From Planctomycetota bacterium (GTDB lineage Bacteria; Planctomycetota; SZUA-567; H5-PLA8), in contig JABTUM010000002.1 in NCBI GenBank assembly GCA_015075375.1, forward strand, positions 1,041,393 to 1,105,392: 64,000 bases of DNA. Reading direction: 5' to 3'. Below are positions 42,247 through 51,607 of this stretch, piece by piece. A program made the translations under genes and the position numbers. Position 1 is the stretch's first letter. Each line of letters begins with the position of its first letter. The notes below the pieces were generated by a model. That model had not been told where the DNA came from and ran no database searches. It saw only the letters and a list, made by a program, of their open reading frames with translations.

Positions 42247-42370
42247 GCGAGGGCGCTTCCGATCCACGGCATGCGGGCGAGCGAAATCAGTCTACGAGAA
42301 AGCGCGCGCCGCTGTAGTCTAAATGAATGCGCCTGCGTGTTTTTCGATTGGGCCGCACAAGGAAATCGCG

Positions 42371-43270
42371 ATGCGTTCGCCCCGGCTGAAGATCCTGACG
42401 TGGAACATACTCGAAGGCGGCATGGACGGGCGCCTGGAAGGCATCTTGAAGCAGATTCGCTCGGTGCGGGCGGACGTGGTGGCGCTGCAGGAATGCAACG
42501 GCTGGAACTTTCGCGGCTCGAAGCTGCTGCGGCTGGCCAAGCGGACGCTGGGCATGGCGGGTTTCCCGTTCTGGACCACGCACGGGTACCAGCCGGTGGT
42601 GCTGACGAAGGTGCCCGGCGCGGCGGCGGTCGAGCACGACGATCAGGATCATTTTCACCTGGGTTATCAGGAGATCCGGCTGCCGCTTCCCGGCGGTCGG
42701 ACGTGGCATTTCTTCAATACGCACCTGAACCCGTTCGTGGAATCCGCACGCGTGGCGGAGATTAAAACGCTGATGCGCGCGATGCGTCCATACCGCAACG
42801 GGTTCTGCTCGCTGACCGGCGATCTGAACAGCCTCGCGGAAGGCGATACGTTTTGCGGCATCCGCATGCGCAGGCGCACCCGCGTCGACCTGAACCGCGA
42901 CCGCTTGGTGCGGATTCTTTTCGATTACGTGGGGCTGTGCGGCCAGGACGGTTACGGCGACGTGACGAATCCCACGGCGTGGCTGCGCGTGCCTGTGCGA
43001 ATCCGGCGCATGCAGGATCGCGTCGAGCTGCGCGCCGAGGTGACTTCGTATCTGAAGCGGCAGGGCTGGACCGATCTTTACCGCACGTTTCATCCCGCGG
43101 AGCCGGGGTACACGGTTCCGAGCCGCCAGCCGTTCGCGCGGATCGACTACGCCTGGCTTTCTCCGGCGCTGGCGCGCCGCGCGGTCTCCTGCGAGGTGCT
43201 GAGCGGCACGCGGCTCTCCAAGCTTTCGGACCACTTTCCGCTGCTGTGGGAAGTGGAAACCGGAGCCTAA
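42371..43270 (+). CDS. Endonuclease/exonuclease/phosphatase (EEP) family protein
   Basis: A 299-residue Mg-dependent hydrolase of the EEP fold (DNase I/APE1-like). The motifs run in order: LTWNILEGG, VVALQECNG, FFNTHLNP, LTGDLNSLAEG, FARIDYAWLS and LSDHFPLLWE. It could act on nucleic acids, phospholipids or inositol phosphates. The start is ATG 42371 with AAGGA upstream; an earlier in-frame ATG lacks an SD. There is no signal peptide. The methylmalonyl-CoA gene set follows 56 bases downstream. Confidence 0.85.
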   Translation: MRSPRLKILTWNILEGGMDGRLEGILKQIRSVRADVVALQECNGWNFRGSKLLRLAKRTLGMAGFPFWTTHGYQPVVLTKVPGAAAVEHDDQDHFHLGYQEIRLPLPGGRTWHFFNTHLNPFVESARVAEIKTLMRAMRPYRNGFCSLTGDLNSLAEGDTFCGIRMRRRTRVDLNRDRLVRILFDYVGLCGQDGYGDVTNPTAWLRVPVRIRRMQDRVELRAEVTSYLKRQGWTDLYRTFHPAEPGYTVPSRQPFARIDYAWLSPALARRAVSCEVLSGTRLSKLSDHFPLLWEVETGA

Positions 43271-43326
43271 CAGGCTCGCGCGCCAGCTCGATTGAAGCGA
43301 TGTGCGGCAACGGATAGATTGTCGGC

Positions 43327-44361
43327 ATGAGCGCGGCTCCCGCATCCGGCCCCACGTCCACTTCGCCCGAGGTTCTGGCGGCGGAGTGCCTGCAGGGTTC
43401 GCGGCGCGCGGCGGCGCGGCTGATCTCGATGCTGGAGTCCGCGGACGGCGGCGCGGCGCGGGCGGCTTCGCGCGCGGTGGCGCGGCTGCCGCTGCCGGCG
43501 CAGACGATCGGCCTCACCGGACCGCCGGGCGCGGGCAAATCCACGCTGCTCGATTACCTGATCGGCCTGCTGCGCAAACGGAACCTGCGCGTGGGCGTGA
43601 TCGCGGTGGACCCGTCGAGCCCGTTCACGGGCGGGGCGCTGCTGGGCGACCGCATACGCATGTCGCAGCACGGTCCGGACAGCGGGGTCTTCATCCGCAG
43701 CATGGGCAGCCGGGGCGCGAGCGGCGGGCTGGCGGCCGCGGCGAGCGACGCGCTGCGCGTGCTGGGCGGCGCGGGCTTCGACGCGGTGCTGCTGGAGACG
43801 GTGGGCGCGGGGCAATCGGAGATCGAGGTCGTCAATCTGGCCGATACCGTTTGCGTGGTTCAGGTCGCGGGTCTGGGCGACGACGTGCAGCTGATGAAGA
43901 TGGGGATCCTCGAGATCGCGGACGTCTTCGTGGTCACGAAAGGCGACCGTCCGGGCGCGGAGGATCTGAAGCTGCAACTCGAGCGCGCGATTCACGAAGC
44001 GCCGGGGGAAGTCTGCCGCGCGATCCGGCAACTGGGGCCGGGCTTCGCGGCGAGCTTTCAGGGCCCGCGCTGGACGCCGGAGGTGGTGCTGGTCTCGGCG
44101 CTGCGTGCGCAGGGCGGGGACGAGTTGCTGGCGGCGTTCGAGCGGCATCGCGCGTATCTGGCGACGCCGGCGCTGGCGGAAGCGCTGCGCACGAGCCGCG
44201 CGGCGCGTGAGATCGCGTGGCGCGCGACGCGGCGGCTGGGGGACGCGCTGAACGAGCGGCTCGCGCCGGGCGGCGATCTGGCCGCGCTGGCGGCGGATTG
44301 CGCGGCGGGGCGGCTGGATGTCGAGAGCGCCGTGGCTCGGGCGCTGGGAGGTTCGGCGTGA
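43327..44361 (+). CDS. meaB: Methylmalonyl-CoA mutase-associated GTPase MeaB
   Basis: A 344-residue P-loop GTPase of the MeaB/ArgK family that protects and reloads adenosylcobalamin-dependent mutases. Walker A is GPPGAGKST (about residues 65-73). Switch II is ETVGAGQSE (about 158-166), and DPSSPFTGGALLGDRIRM is the family signature. A TKGDRPGA segment replaces NKxD for guanine recognition. The stop overlaps the GTG start of the mutase as GTGA. The pairing with the mutase is the usual arrangement. Confidence 0.95.
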   Translation: MSAAPASGPTSTSPEVLAAECLQGSRRAAARLISMLESADGGAARAASRAVARLPLPAQTIGLTGPPGAGKSTLLDYLIGLLRKRNLRVGVIAVDPSSPFTGGALLGDRIRMSQHGPDSGVFIRSMGSRGASGGLAAAASDALRVLGGAGFDAVLLETVGAGQSEIEVVNLADTVCVVQVAGLGDDVQLMKMGILEIADVFVVTKGDRPGAEDLKLQLERAIHEAPGEVCRAIRQLGPGFAASFQGPRWTPEVVLVSALRAQGGDELLAAFERHRAYLATPALAEALRTSRAAREIAWRATRRLGDALNERLAPGGDLAALAADCAAGRLDVESAVARALGGSA

Positions 44362-46028
44362 GCGATCCGGCAGGCGACCCGCTGCGGAGCTGGAAGGAAG
44401 CGCAGCACGGACCGGCCGCGGCGAAGAAGTACCGCGACGATATCGGTCCGGTGCCGCCGCGTTCGATCTCCGAGTTGCCGCTGGAGCCGCTGTACGCGCC
44501 GGGCGACGCGGACGCGGCCCGGCTGGAAGCCGAAGCGTTTCCGGGCGCGCCGCCGTTCACGCGCGGGCTGCATCCGGGCATGTACCGCCAGCGGCTCTGG
44601 ACGTTCCGGCAGTACGCGGGCTTCGGGAGCGCCGCGGAAACGAACGCGCGTTTCCGCAAGCTGCTGGCGGCCGGCCAGACCGGATTGTCGGTCGCCTTCG
44701 ATTTGCCGACGCAGTTGGGGCTCGATCCGGATCATCCGCGCGCGGCGGGCGAAGTGGGGCGCGTGGGGGTTTCGGTCGCGAGCGTCGAGGACATGCTGCG
44801 GCTTTTCGAGGGTCTGGACTTCGGAACGATCTCGACCTCGATGACGATCAACGCGCCGGCGGCGGTGCTGCTGGCGTTTTACCAGGTGGCGGCCGAAGAG
44901 CGCGGCGCCGGGCCGGAACGGCTGCGCGGGACGGTGCAGAACGACATCCTTAAGGAGTACGCGGCGCGGAACAATTACGTCTTTCCGCCCGAGCCGAGCA
45001 TGGCGCTGACGGTGGACGTGCTGGAACACTGCGCTACGACGCTGACGCATTTTTATCCGATCTCGATCAGCGGTTACCATTTGCGTGAGGCGGGGTGCAC
45101 GGCGCCGCAGGAACTGGCTTTCACGCTGGCCAACGGCGTGGCGTACCTGGAGGCCGCGCGTGCGCGAGGCTTGTCGCCGGAGCGCCTGGGGGAGCAGATC
45201 AGCTTTTTCTTCGCGGCGACCAGCGAGCTGCTGGAAGAGGTGGCGAAGTTCCGCGCGGCGCGGCGGCTGTGGGCGGGCCTGATGCAAGAACGCTTCGGGG
45301 TGACGAGCGCGAAGGCACGGCAACTGCGCTTCCACGTGCAGACGGCGGGGAGCCTGCTGACCAGCCAGCAGGTGGAGAATAACCTCGTGCGGGTATCGGT
45401 GCAGGCCCTGGCGGCGGTGCTGGGCGGATGCCAATCGCTGCACACCAACGCGTTCGACGAGGCGCTGGGGCTGCCGGGGGAGCTTTCGGCAAGGCTGGCC
45501 TTGGCGACGCAGCAGATTCTCGCGTATGAAACCGGGATCGTGAATGCGGCCGATCCGCTGGGCGGAAGCTATGCGGTGGAAGCGCTGACCGAGAAACTCG
45601 AGACCGAAGCGCGGGCGCTGATCGGCGAGATCGACGCGGCCGGCGGCGCGGTCGATGCGGTGGAAGACGGCTTCTACCAGCGCCGCGTCGCGGAAGCGGC
45701 GTACCGTTACCAGAAGGATGTGGAGTCCGGCGCTCGGCGCGTGGTGGGCGTGAACTGCTTTACGTCGGAAGTGGCTTCGGACGAGGACGCGAGCATCCAA
45801 GCGTTGCGATCCGAGCAGGAACAGGAAGCGAAGGCACGGCTGGCTGAGGTGCGCAAGCGCCGTGACGCCGGGGCGGTTTCGAAAGCGCTGGCGGAAGTGC
45901 AGGCCGCGGCACGGGCGAACGTGAATCGCATGCCGGCCATCCTGAACGCGGCGCGCGCGCGCGCGACCGTGGGCGAAGTGTGCGGCGCGTTGCGCGCCGT
46001 GTACGGCGAATACCAACCCCGGAACTGA
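44358..46028 (+). CDS. Methylmalonyl-CoA mutase, catalytic (large) subunit
   Basis: A 556-residue protein containing only the TIM-barrel catalytic part. Tyr86 in FRQYAGFG and Arg204 in YAARNNYVF match the residues that select methylmalonyl-CoA; isobutyryl-CoA mutases have Phe and Gln there. His241 in SISGYHLREAG is the general-acid-region His, and FFAATSELLEEVAKFRAARRLW is a family signature. It interconverts methylmalonyl-CoA and succinyl-CoA with adenosylcobalamin. The B12-binding domain (DxHxxG) is absent, so a separate small subunit must exist elsewhere. GTG start, overlapping meaB. The epimerase follows directly. Confidence 0.9.
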   Translation: MSDPAGDPLRSWKEAQHGPAAAKKYRDDIGPVPPRSISELPLEPLYAPGDADAARLEAEAFPGAPPFTRGLHPGMYRQRLWTFRQYAGFGSAAETNARFRKLLAAGQTGLSVAFDLPTQLGLDPDHPRAAGEVGRVGVSVASVEDMLRLFEGLDFGTISTSMTINAPAAVLLAFYQVAAEERGAGPERLRGTVQNDILKEYAARNNYVFPPEPSMALTVDVLEHCATTLTHFYPISISGYHLREAGCTAPQELAFTLANGVAYLEAARARGLSPERLGEQISFFFAATSELLEEVAKFRAARRLWAGLMQERFGVTSAKARQLRFHVQTAGSLLTSQQVENNLVRVSVQALAAVLGGCQSLHTNAFDEALGLPGELSARLALATQQILAYETGIVNAADPLGGSYAVEALTEKLETEARALIGEIDAAGGAVDAVEDGFYQRRVAEAAYRYQKDVESGARRVVGVNCFTSEVASDEDASIQALRSEQEQEAKARLAEVRKRRDAGAVSKALAEVQAAARANVNRMPAILNAARARATVGEVCGALRAVYGEYQPRN

Positions 46029-46031
46029 ACG

Positions 46032-46472
46032 ATGATCCCCCCCTTGCCTCCCGCGTTGAAAGATTTTCCGCTCGCTCATCTGGCCGTGGCCGTCGAGCGG
46101 CTCGATCAGGCCGCGCCGGTGTACCGCGCGCTGGGCTTCGAACTGCACGCACCGGAATCGATTCCCGCTCAGCAGGTCCGCGCGCAGTTGGCGGTGAAGG
46201 GCGAACTGCGGATCGAACTGCTGGAGCCGGAACCGGCAGGCGCGGGACCGATCGGGAAGCATCTGGCCAAGCGCGGCGCGGGGGTGCATCACGTGGCGCT
46301 GCGCGTTAAGGACCTGAAAGCCACCTTAAAGGAATTGGAAGCGGCCAAAGTGAAGAGCTTGCCGGGTTATCCGTCGCAGGGATTGGGCGGTTCGTGGGTG
46401 GCGTTTTTGGACCCTAAGTCGACTTGGGGCGTCCTTTACGAACTGGTGGAAGCCACACAGGTGCACGCGTGA
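46032..46472 (+). CDS. mce: Methylmalonyl-CoA epimerase
   Basis: A 146-residue VOC-superfamily protein that interconverts (S)- and (R)-methylmalonyl-CoA. Metal ligands fit FPLAHLAVAV (His near residue 15), IELLEP, GVHHVALRVKDL (His near 81) and the C-terminal GVLYELVE (Glu). The start codon follows the mutase stop by 3 bases, giving a meaB-mutase-epimerase transcript for propionyl-CoA disposal. Confidence 0.92.
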   Translation: MIPPLPPALKDFPLAHLAVAVERLDQAAPVYRALGFELHAPESIPAQQVRAQLAVKGELRIELLEPEPAGAGPIGKHLAKRGAGVHHVALRVKDLKATLKELEAAKVKSLPGYPSQGLGGSWVAFLDPKSTWGVLYELVEATQVHA

Positions 46473-46581
46473 AGTTCTTAAGCCCGGGCCTCCCGGCTTG
46501 ACAGCCTTTGAAACAAGGGCGAGACTTTAGACGCTTCCGGGCGCAGCTTCGGCTTTGGGCATGCGAAGGGATCGACCAATC

Positions 46582-47478
46582 ATGAGTGCGACGCGCAGGA
46601 CGGGACGTAGGGCTTGGAGCTTGGTCGCGTGCTTGGCGTGGGCGACCGGGTTCGGGGGCATGCTTCAGGCCACAGAAGAGCTGGGCGTACCTCAGCGCGC
46701 CGAGATCAGCCAAAAGCTGACGGTTAATACCGAAGAGATCACGGCGTACGCCGATACGTTCATCGCGGCGAAAGCCAAGCTCGCGGAAGTCGAGTTCAAA
46801 AAAGCGCGCAAGGATCTGCTCCAGGAACTCCGCAAAGAAGAGGACCAACGCAAAGAGTACGAGCGCCGGATGCGCCGGTATGCGCAGACGCACGGTTACG
46901 CGGCGGCGGGCACGACGCTGGACGAAGCGGAAGACGAAAGCATCGTGCGCGTGCGCGTGGAAGTGCTGATGCCGGAAATTGCGCTGTATCAGGCTGTCGC
47001 CGCCGCGTGCCGGAATCGCGGGCGGTTGTGCCGGAAATTGGCGGAAGACATGCCGAAGCTGGATGAAAACGGCGACGGAACGATCGCGGAAGAAGAGTAT
47101 CTGAACTCGGCGGCGCTGATCCGCACCACCGGCAAGCTGCTCCTTCCGCTGGACCGCAACAACGACAAGAAGCTGTCGCTGAGCGAACTGGAAACCGACG
47201 CGAAGATTCCGGCCACGCTGGAAGACGGGGTGCAGCAGGGCATTAACTGGGTGCAGGGCGAAGAGCACCGCATCCGCCCCTTCGACGCCAACGAAGACCG
47301 GAAGCTGGACGTTTCGGAGCGCAAGGCGCTGACGATGGCGTACATGACGGCGGCGATGCGGTATGTCGAAGACGCGCAGTTCTACGCGCAGTTGGCGGAG
47401 GCGCTGACCGTTCGGCGCGACGGGCTGGCGCAGAAGTACCGGGAAGTGGCGTTGAGCGCCGAAGCGACCGGAGAGTAA
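46582..47478 (+). CDS. Exported EF-hand-like protein
   Basis: A 298-residue protein with a twin-Arg-containing hydrophobic signal-like N-terminus (about 1-28). It is followed by a charged helical region and three EF-hand-like calcium loops: LDENGDGTIAEEE, LDRNNDKKLSLSE and FDANEDRKLDVSE. A calcium-binding structural or regulatory role is expected. The ATG at 46582 is preferred; an ATG at 46561 in frame is an alternative. Ends 17 bases before the convergent heptosyltransferase. Confidence 0.65.
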   Translation: MSATRRTGRRAWSLVACLAWATGFGGMLQATEELGVPQRAEISQKLTVNTEEITAYADTFIAAKAKLAEVEFKKARKDLLQELRKEEDQRKEYERRMRRYAQTHGYAAAGTTLDEAEDESIVRVRVEVLMPEIALYQAVAAACRNRGRLCRKLAEDMPKLDENGDGTIAEEEYLNSAALIRTTGKLLLPLDRNNDKKLSLSELETDAKIPATLEDGVQQGINWVQGEEHRIRPFDANEDRKLDVSERKALTMAYMTAAMRYVEDAQFYAQLAEALTVRRDGLAQKYREVALSAEATGE

Positions 47479-47495
47479 GGTCTCGACCGGGCCGG

Positions 47496-48593
47496 TCAGC
47501 CGAAAACGCCCAAGCGTTCCAATTCGGCGCAGACTTCTTCCGCTTCGATCCGATTCAAGCAATCGTAATGCCCGTAGCGGCACGTCCGCTGCAAGCACGG
47601 GCTGCATTCGATTTTCTTGTATACGATCCGAGTCCGCTCCCCCAGCGGGCCGGTGCGATCGGCGCGCGTGGAGCCGTAGATCCCGACGGTGGGCTTGCCC
47701 AACGCGCCGGCGACGTGCATCGAACCGGAGTCGTTCCCCGCGAACGCATCGCACAGGTTCAGCAGAGCGAGCGCTTCTCCGACGCTCGTCTCGCCCGCTG
47801 CCACCAGCGCGCCGGACGCCGTGAGCGCGGCCACGTCGTCGCTCTTGCGCCGCTCGTTGGGCGCGCCGACGAGCACGCATTCGGCCCCGTGGCGCCGGGC
47901 GAGCAGGTCGGCAAGAGCGGCAAAGCGCGCGGCGGGCCACTCCTTCGCCGGTCCGTACGCGGCGGCGACGGCCAGCGCGACTAATTTGCCCGCAGGCCGT
48001 TTACGCCGCGCGGCCAGCCACGCGCGCATGGACTCGGTATGCGCCGCCGAGACGTCGACGGCAAAGTCCTTCGGATCGCCTTCGACGCCCAGCGTATGCC
48101 GGAGCATATGCAGGTAATAATGGACCTGGTGAACCTCGAGAATCGCGGCGGTGGGACCGGTCTTATGGGTAAGCAGCAATCCGCGCGCATCGCGGGCAAA
48201 CCCGGCGCGGCGCGGGACGCCGGCCAACGCGGGCCAGAACGCGGACTCGAAGCTATTGGGAAACAGGACCGCCAGATCGAACTGCCGCGCGCGCAGATCG
48301 CCCACGATGCGGCGGCGATCCCCCCACCCCGCCCAGCCCTTGCGGACCTTGTAGGGCAGCACTTCGTCGAGCCAGCCGAAGCCGTCGAAGAAACTGGCCA
48401 GTTCCTGCTTCACCAGCACGCTCAACTTGGCCTCGGGAAAGGACGCCCGGACGGCCCGCAGCGCGGGGAGGCTCATCACCACATCGCCCAGCCAATTGAC
48501 TTCCTTGACCAGCACGCGCTTGGGCGGCAAGTCGAGCTTGGGGGCGAACGAGGCGGGCGCGGCTTCGGGCAACGGTCGGTCCTTTCGAGCCAT
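47496..48593 (-). CDS. Glycosyltransferase family 9 (ADP-heptose:LPS heptosyltransferase-like)
   Basis: A 365-residue GT-B glycosyltransferase of the WaaF/WaaC family. Features are VNWLGDVVMSLPALRAVRASFP near the N-terminus, FPNSFESAFWP, and the donor-binding FAGNDSGSMHVAGALGKPTVGIYG (about residues 285-308). Family members add heptose to the LPS inner core. The start is ATG 48593 (MARKDRP). The C-terminal Cys-rich CSPCLQRTCRYGHYDCL piece is common in this family. It supports a diderm envelope with LPS. Confidence 0.88.
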   Translation of the reverse strand: MARKDRPLPEAAPASFAPKLDLPPKRVLVKEVNWLGDVVMSLPALRAVRASFPEAKLSVLVKQELASFFDGFGWLDEVLPYKVRKGWAGWGDRRRIVGDLRARQFDLAVLFPNSFESAFWPALAGVPRRAGFARDARGLLLTHKTGPTAAILEVHQVHYYLHMLRHTLGVEGDPKDFAVDVSAAHTESMRAWLAARRKRPAGKLVALAVAAAYGPAKEWPAARFAALADLLARRHGAECVLVGAPNERRKSDDVAALTASGALVAAGETSVGEALALLNLCDAFAGNDSGSMHVAGALGKPTVGIYGSTRADRTGPLGERTRIVYKKIECSPCLQRTCRYGHYDCLNRIEAEEVCAELERLGVFG

Positions 48594-48710
48594 CGAAGCG
48601 CGTATCGTACCGTCGCGCGCGCGCGTTGCCAACGCGCGCGCGCTTGCATTGGCGGGGCCGCGCGGCATGCTCGAAGGCGCATTCCAACACGTTTATTCAA
48701 GGAGAGCGCG

Positions 48711-49121
48711 ATGCCGACCAACGCTTATGGGCGCTTCGTAACCGCCGCGGAAGCCGACCGCGAGACGCCGCCGTGGGGCAAGCTGGCCTGGATCAGCCGC
48801 CCGCCGACCACGGACGCCCAGCAACTGACCGTGATCGAAGTGACGCTTTCTCCCGGAGGCGGGCACAACTTCCACCGCCACCCGAAGCAGGAAGAAGTGA
48901 TTTACGTGATTGCCGGACAAGTCGAGCAATGGCTGGGGCCCGAGAAGAAAATTCTGAAGGCCGGGGACTCTGTGTACATCCACGAGAATCAGGTGCACGC
49001 CTCGTTCAACGTCTTCCAGCAGGACGCGAAACTTCTGGCGATCCTGGGGCCGTGCGACGGACCGAACGGGTACGAACTGGTGGACGTCGCGCAGGACGCG
49101 CCGTGGAAGTCCCTGCGCTAA
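48711..49121 (+). CDS. Cupin domain protein
   Basis: A 136-residue single cupin. Motif 1 is HNFHRHPKQEEVIYVIAG (two His and Glu as metal ligands) and motif 2 is LKAGDSVYIHENQVHASFN with the third His. It is likely a small metal enzyme or sugar-binding protein of unknown substrate. AAGGAG precedes the ATG. Followed by a hairpin at 49149-49171 and then the rhamnosidase gene. Confidence 0.8.
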   Translation: MPTNAYGRFVTAAEADRETPPWGKLAWISRPPTTDAQQLTVIEVTLSPGGGHNFHRHPKQEEVIYVIAGQVEQWLGPEKKILKAGDSVYIHENQVHASFNVFQQDAKLLAILGPCDGPNGYELVDVAQDAPWKSLR

Positions 49122-49148
49122 GCGCTCGACGAAACGCACGAATCCCAC

Positions 49149-49171
49149 CAGGGGCGGATAGACCGCCCCTG
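49149..49171 (+). terminator. Weak hairpin terminator after the cupin gene
   Basis: A perfect 9-bp stem (CAGGGGCGG / CCGCCCCTG) with a 5-base loop, 28 bases after the stop. The following sequence has only a short T stretch (GTTTG), so termination is partial at best. Confidence 0.4.
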
Positions 49172-49231
49172 CGTCGTTTGTAGAGGCCTGCATTTTTCAG
49201 AAAGCTACCGCAAGACCACAAGGAGCCGCTC

Positions 49232-51565
49232 ATGGCGCTGGTGCTGAATCGTCCGGTCGAAGGCCGCTGGCGGGGCAAGTTTGTCTGGAGCGCCACGCGC
49301 GGCGGGCCGCGGCTGGAGGTGCGGCGCTTCCGCACCCGCCTGGAACTCTCGACCCCGCCACGCGAATTCCTGGTGCACGTCAGCGCCGACAGCCGCTACC
49401 GGCTATGGGTGAACGGAACCCCTGTCGGCCGCGGCCCTTTGAAAGGCACCCTCGAGCATTATTTTTACGAGACCTACGACCTAGCGCCGTACTTGCAGGC
49501 CGGCGCGAACGTCCTGGCCGCGGAAGTGCAGTGGTTCGGACTCGACGCGCCGAACAGCGAAGTCCACAGCGGCTACGCCGGCTTTCTATTTCAAGGCCCC
49601 GAAGGCGCCGGCGTGGACACACCGGGCGCCTGGAAGATCCAGGTCGATGAAGCGCTGAGCGCCGACCGCACTTCGTACATCGCCAACGCGCAAGGCTTCC
49701 TGGGCTTTTGCGAGCACCTCGACGGCGCGAAGGTTCCGCAAGGCTGGCGCGAAGCGAGTTTCGACGATTCCGGCTGGGAAGCGCCCGTGGTGCTGCTGGA
49801 AGCCGATTGGCCGCCGAACTGGGGCGAGTTCGCGCCGCTCTGGAATCTGCAGCCGCGCGAAATACCGGCGCTGCCGGAAGCGCCCAAGCGCTTCGTGCGC
49901 GCATTCCAAGGCACCGCGGCCGCCGGCCTTCCATTCGGTCCGCAGCCCCATGGCTGGACCATCCCCGCCGGGCAGCGCGCGGAACTGACGCTCGACGCCG
50001 GCGGCTTGACGACGGGCTTCCCCGAACTGCGCTTCTCGGGGGGGCGCGGCGCGAAGGTGACGATCGTTTACGCCGAGGCGGTGGGCCAATGGTCCACGCA
50101 AGGCAAGCGCGGACGCTGGTATCTCAAGCAGGTCCGCGACGATCTGGCTTCGGGCGAAGTGGACGGTTACCGCGATACGGTACTCCTGCCGGGCGGAGCG
50201 TTCGTATACGAACCTTTTCACTGGCGCACGTTCTGGTTCGTAAAGCTGATCGTCGAAGCCGGGCCGGAGGCCGTCACCGTCGCCGATTGCGCGTACCGCT
50301 TCACGGCCTATCCCCAGACGCTGCAGGCCGCGTTCCAGGCGTCCGATCCCGACCTGGAAAAGCTTTTCGCGCTCTCTTGGCGCACCCTGGAACTGTGCAG
50401 CCACGAGACGTACGAAGACTGCCCGTACTACGAGCAGCTTCATTACATTTACGACGCGCGCCTCGAAGCGCTGCAAGGCTACGCGCTGGCGAACGACCGC
50501 GAACTGCCCCGCCGCACGATCCGGCTCTTCCGCGATTCGATGCGCAGCGACGGTCTGGTGCATTGCCGCGTGCCTTCGCGGCGCAGGCAGATCATTCCGT
50601 TCTTCGCGCTGCACTGGGTCATGACGGTGGAAGAATTCTGGCGCTGGTGGGGCGCCGAAGAGCGCGCGTTCGTGCGCGGCAACCTGCTCGCGGTGGACGG
50701 CGTGCTGCATTGGTTCCGCGAGCAACTGCGCGAGGACGATTTCACCGGTCCGCTGCCCTTTTGGAATCCGGTGAACGGCGGCGGTCCAGGGCTGAACGCG
50801 GCGGCGAAGCTGGGCGGCAGCACGTACATGACCGGTTTGTTCGTCTGGGCGCTGGAAGCCGCGGTACGCCTGCACGAGGAAGCCGGCATCCCCGACGACG
50901 CGGCGCGCTGGCGCAAACTCGCCGCCCGGCTGCGCCTGGCGATCCGCGAGAACGCCTGGTGCGAGCGCGAAGGCCTGTTTCTCGAGGCGCCCGGCGCCGA
51001 AGGCCCGACGGCGGCTTCTATTTCGCAGCACACGCAAGTGCAAGCGATCCTGAGCGGGGCGGCGACAGCCGAGCAGACAGCTCGGATTCTGAAACGGCTC
51101 ACGAGCGACCCCGCGCTGGCGCAGACGGTGACCTCCAACACCTTCGACCTCTGCCGCGCGCTGGAAGCCGCCGGCGCGTACGGCGCGTTCCACGATCCGG
51201 TCCTCAAACCGTGGCGCGAGATGATCGCCAAGCGCATGAGCACGCTGTGGGAGACCGACAGCGACGGACGCAGCGACTGCCACGCCTGGACGAGTTGGGT
51301 GGCCTACGATTTCCTGACCTGCGTGCTGGGCATCCAGCCGGCGCGCGCGGGCTTCGAGGAAATCCGTATCCGGCCACTGACCGACGGGCTGGCGCATGCC
51401 GCAGGGCAGATGCCCACGCCGAAGGGCCCGGTGCATGTCTCCTGGCGGCGCGAAGGCGCGCGGGTGCGTCTGGAAGCCGAGACCCCGGCAGGGGTGCCGG
51501 TGACGGTGGAGCTGCCGGGTGCGGGAAGCCGGCGCTTCGAGCAGGGCGGACGAATCGAGTGCTGA
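49232..51565 (+). CDS. Alpha-L-rhamnosidase (GH78)
   Basis: A 777-residue glycoside hydrolase. The N-terminal beta domains (about 1-340; YRLWVNGTPVGRGPLKG near residue 55) lead to an (alpha/alpha)6 catalytic barrel (about 360-690) with YEDCPYYEQLHYIYDARLEALQ. This carries the acidic residues typical of GH78. A C-terminal beta-sandwich follows (about 700-777). No signal peptide is seen, so it is probably cytoplasmic. It releases rhamnose from glycans or glycosides. AAGGAG precedes the ATG. Confidence 0.82.
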   Translation: MALVLNRPVEGRWRGKFVWSATRGGPRLEVRRFRTRLELSTPPREFLVHVSADSRYRLWVNGTPVGRGPLKGTLEHYFYETYDLAPYLQAGANVLAAEVQWFGLDAPNSEVHSGYAGFLFQGPEGAGVDTPGAWKIQVDEALSADRTSYIANAQGFLGFCEHLDGAKVPQGWREASFDDSGWEAPVVLLEADWPPNWGEFAPLWNLQPREIPALPEAPKRFVRAFQGTAAAGLPFGPQPHGWTIPAGQRAELTLDAGGLTTGFPELRFSGGRGAKVTIVYAEAVGQWSTQGKRGRWYLKQVRDDLASGEVDGYRDTVLLPGGAFVYEPFHWRTFWFVKLIVEAGPEAVTVADCAYRFTAYPQTLQAAFQASDPDLEKLFALSWRTLELCSHETYEDCPYYEQLHYIYDARLEALQGYALANDRELPRRTIRLFRDSMRSDGLVHCRVPSRRRQIIPFFALHWVMTVEEFWRWWGAEERAFVRGNLLAVDGVLHWFREQLREDDFTGPLPFWNPVNGGGPGLNAAAKLGGSTYMTGLFVWALEAAVRLHEEAGIPDDAARWRKLAARLRLAIRENAWCEREGLFLEAPGAEGPTAASISQHTQVQAILSGAATAEQTARILKRLTSDPALAQTVTSNTFDLCRALEAAGAYGAFHDPVLKPWREMIAKRMSTLWETDSDGRSDCHAWTSWVAYDFLTCVLGIQPARAGFEEIRIRPLTDGLAHAAGQMPTPKGPVHVSWRREGARVRLEAETPAGVPVTVELPGAGSRRFEQGGRIEC

Positions 51566-51607
51566 ACGCAAGCCGGCGCGGGCGGTAACGAATGCCCGCG
51601 GCGCCGT

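Noticed and set aside
44058..46292. 744-codon minus-strand open frame opposite the mutase gene
   Set aside because: Shadow of the methylmalonyl-CoA mutase codons, Arg/His-rich with no recognisable domain.
47484..47500. Hairpin between the EF-hand and heptosyltransferase genes as a terminator
   Set aside because: GACCGG/CCGGTC has only a one-base loop and overlaps the stop of the minus-strand gene; no T tract.
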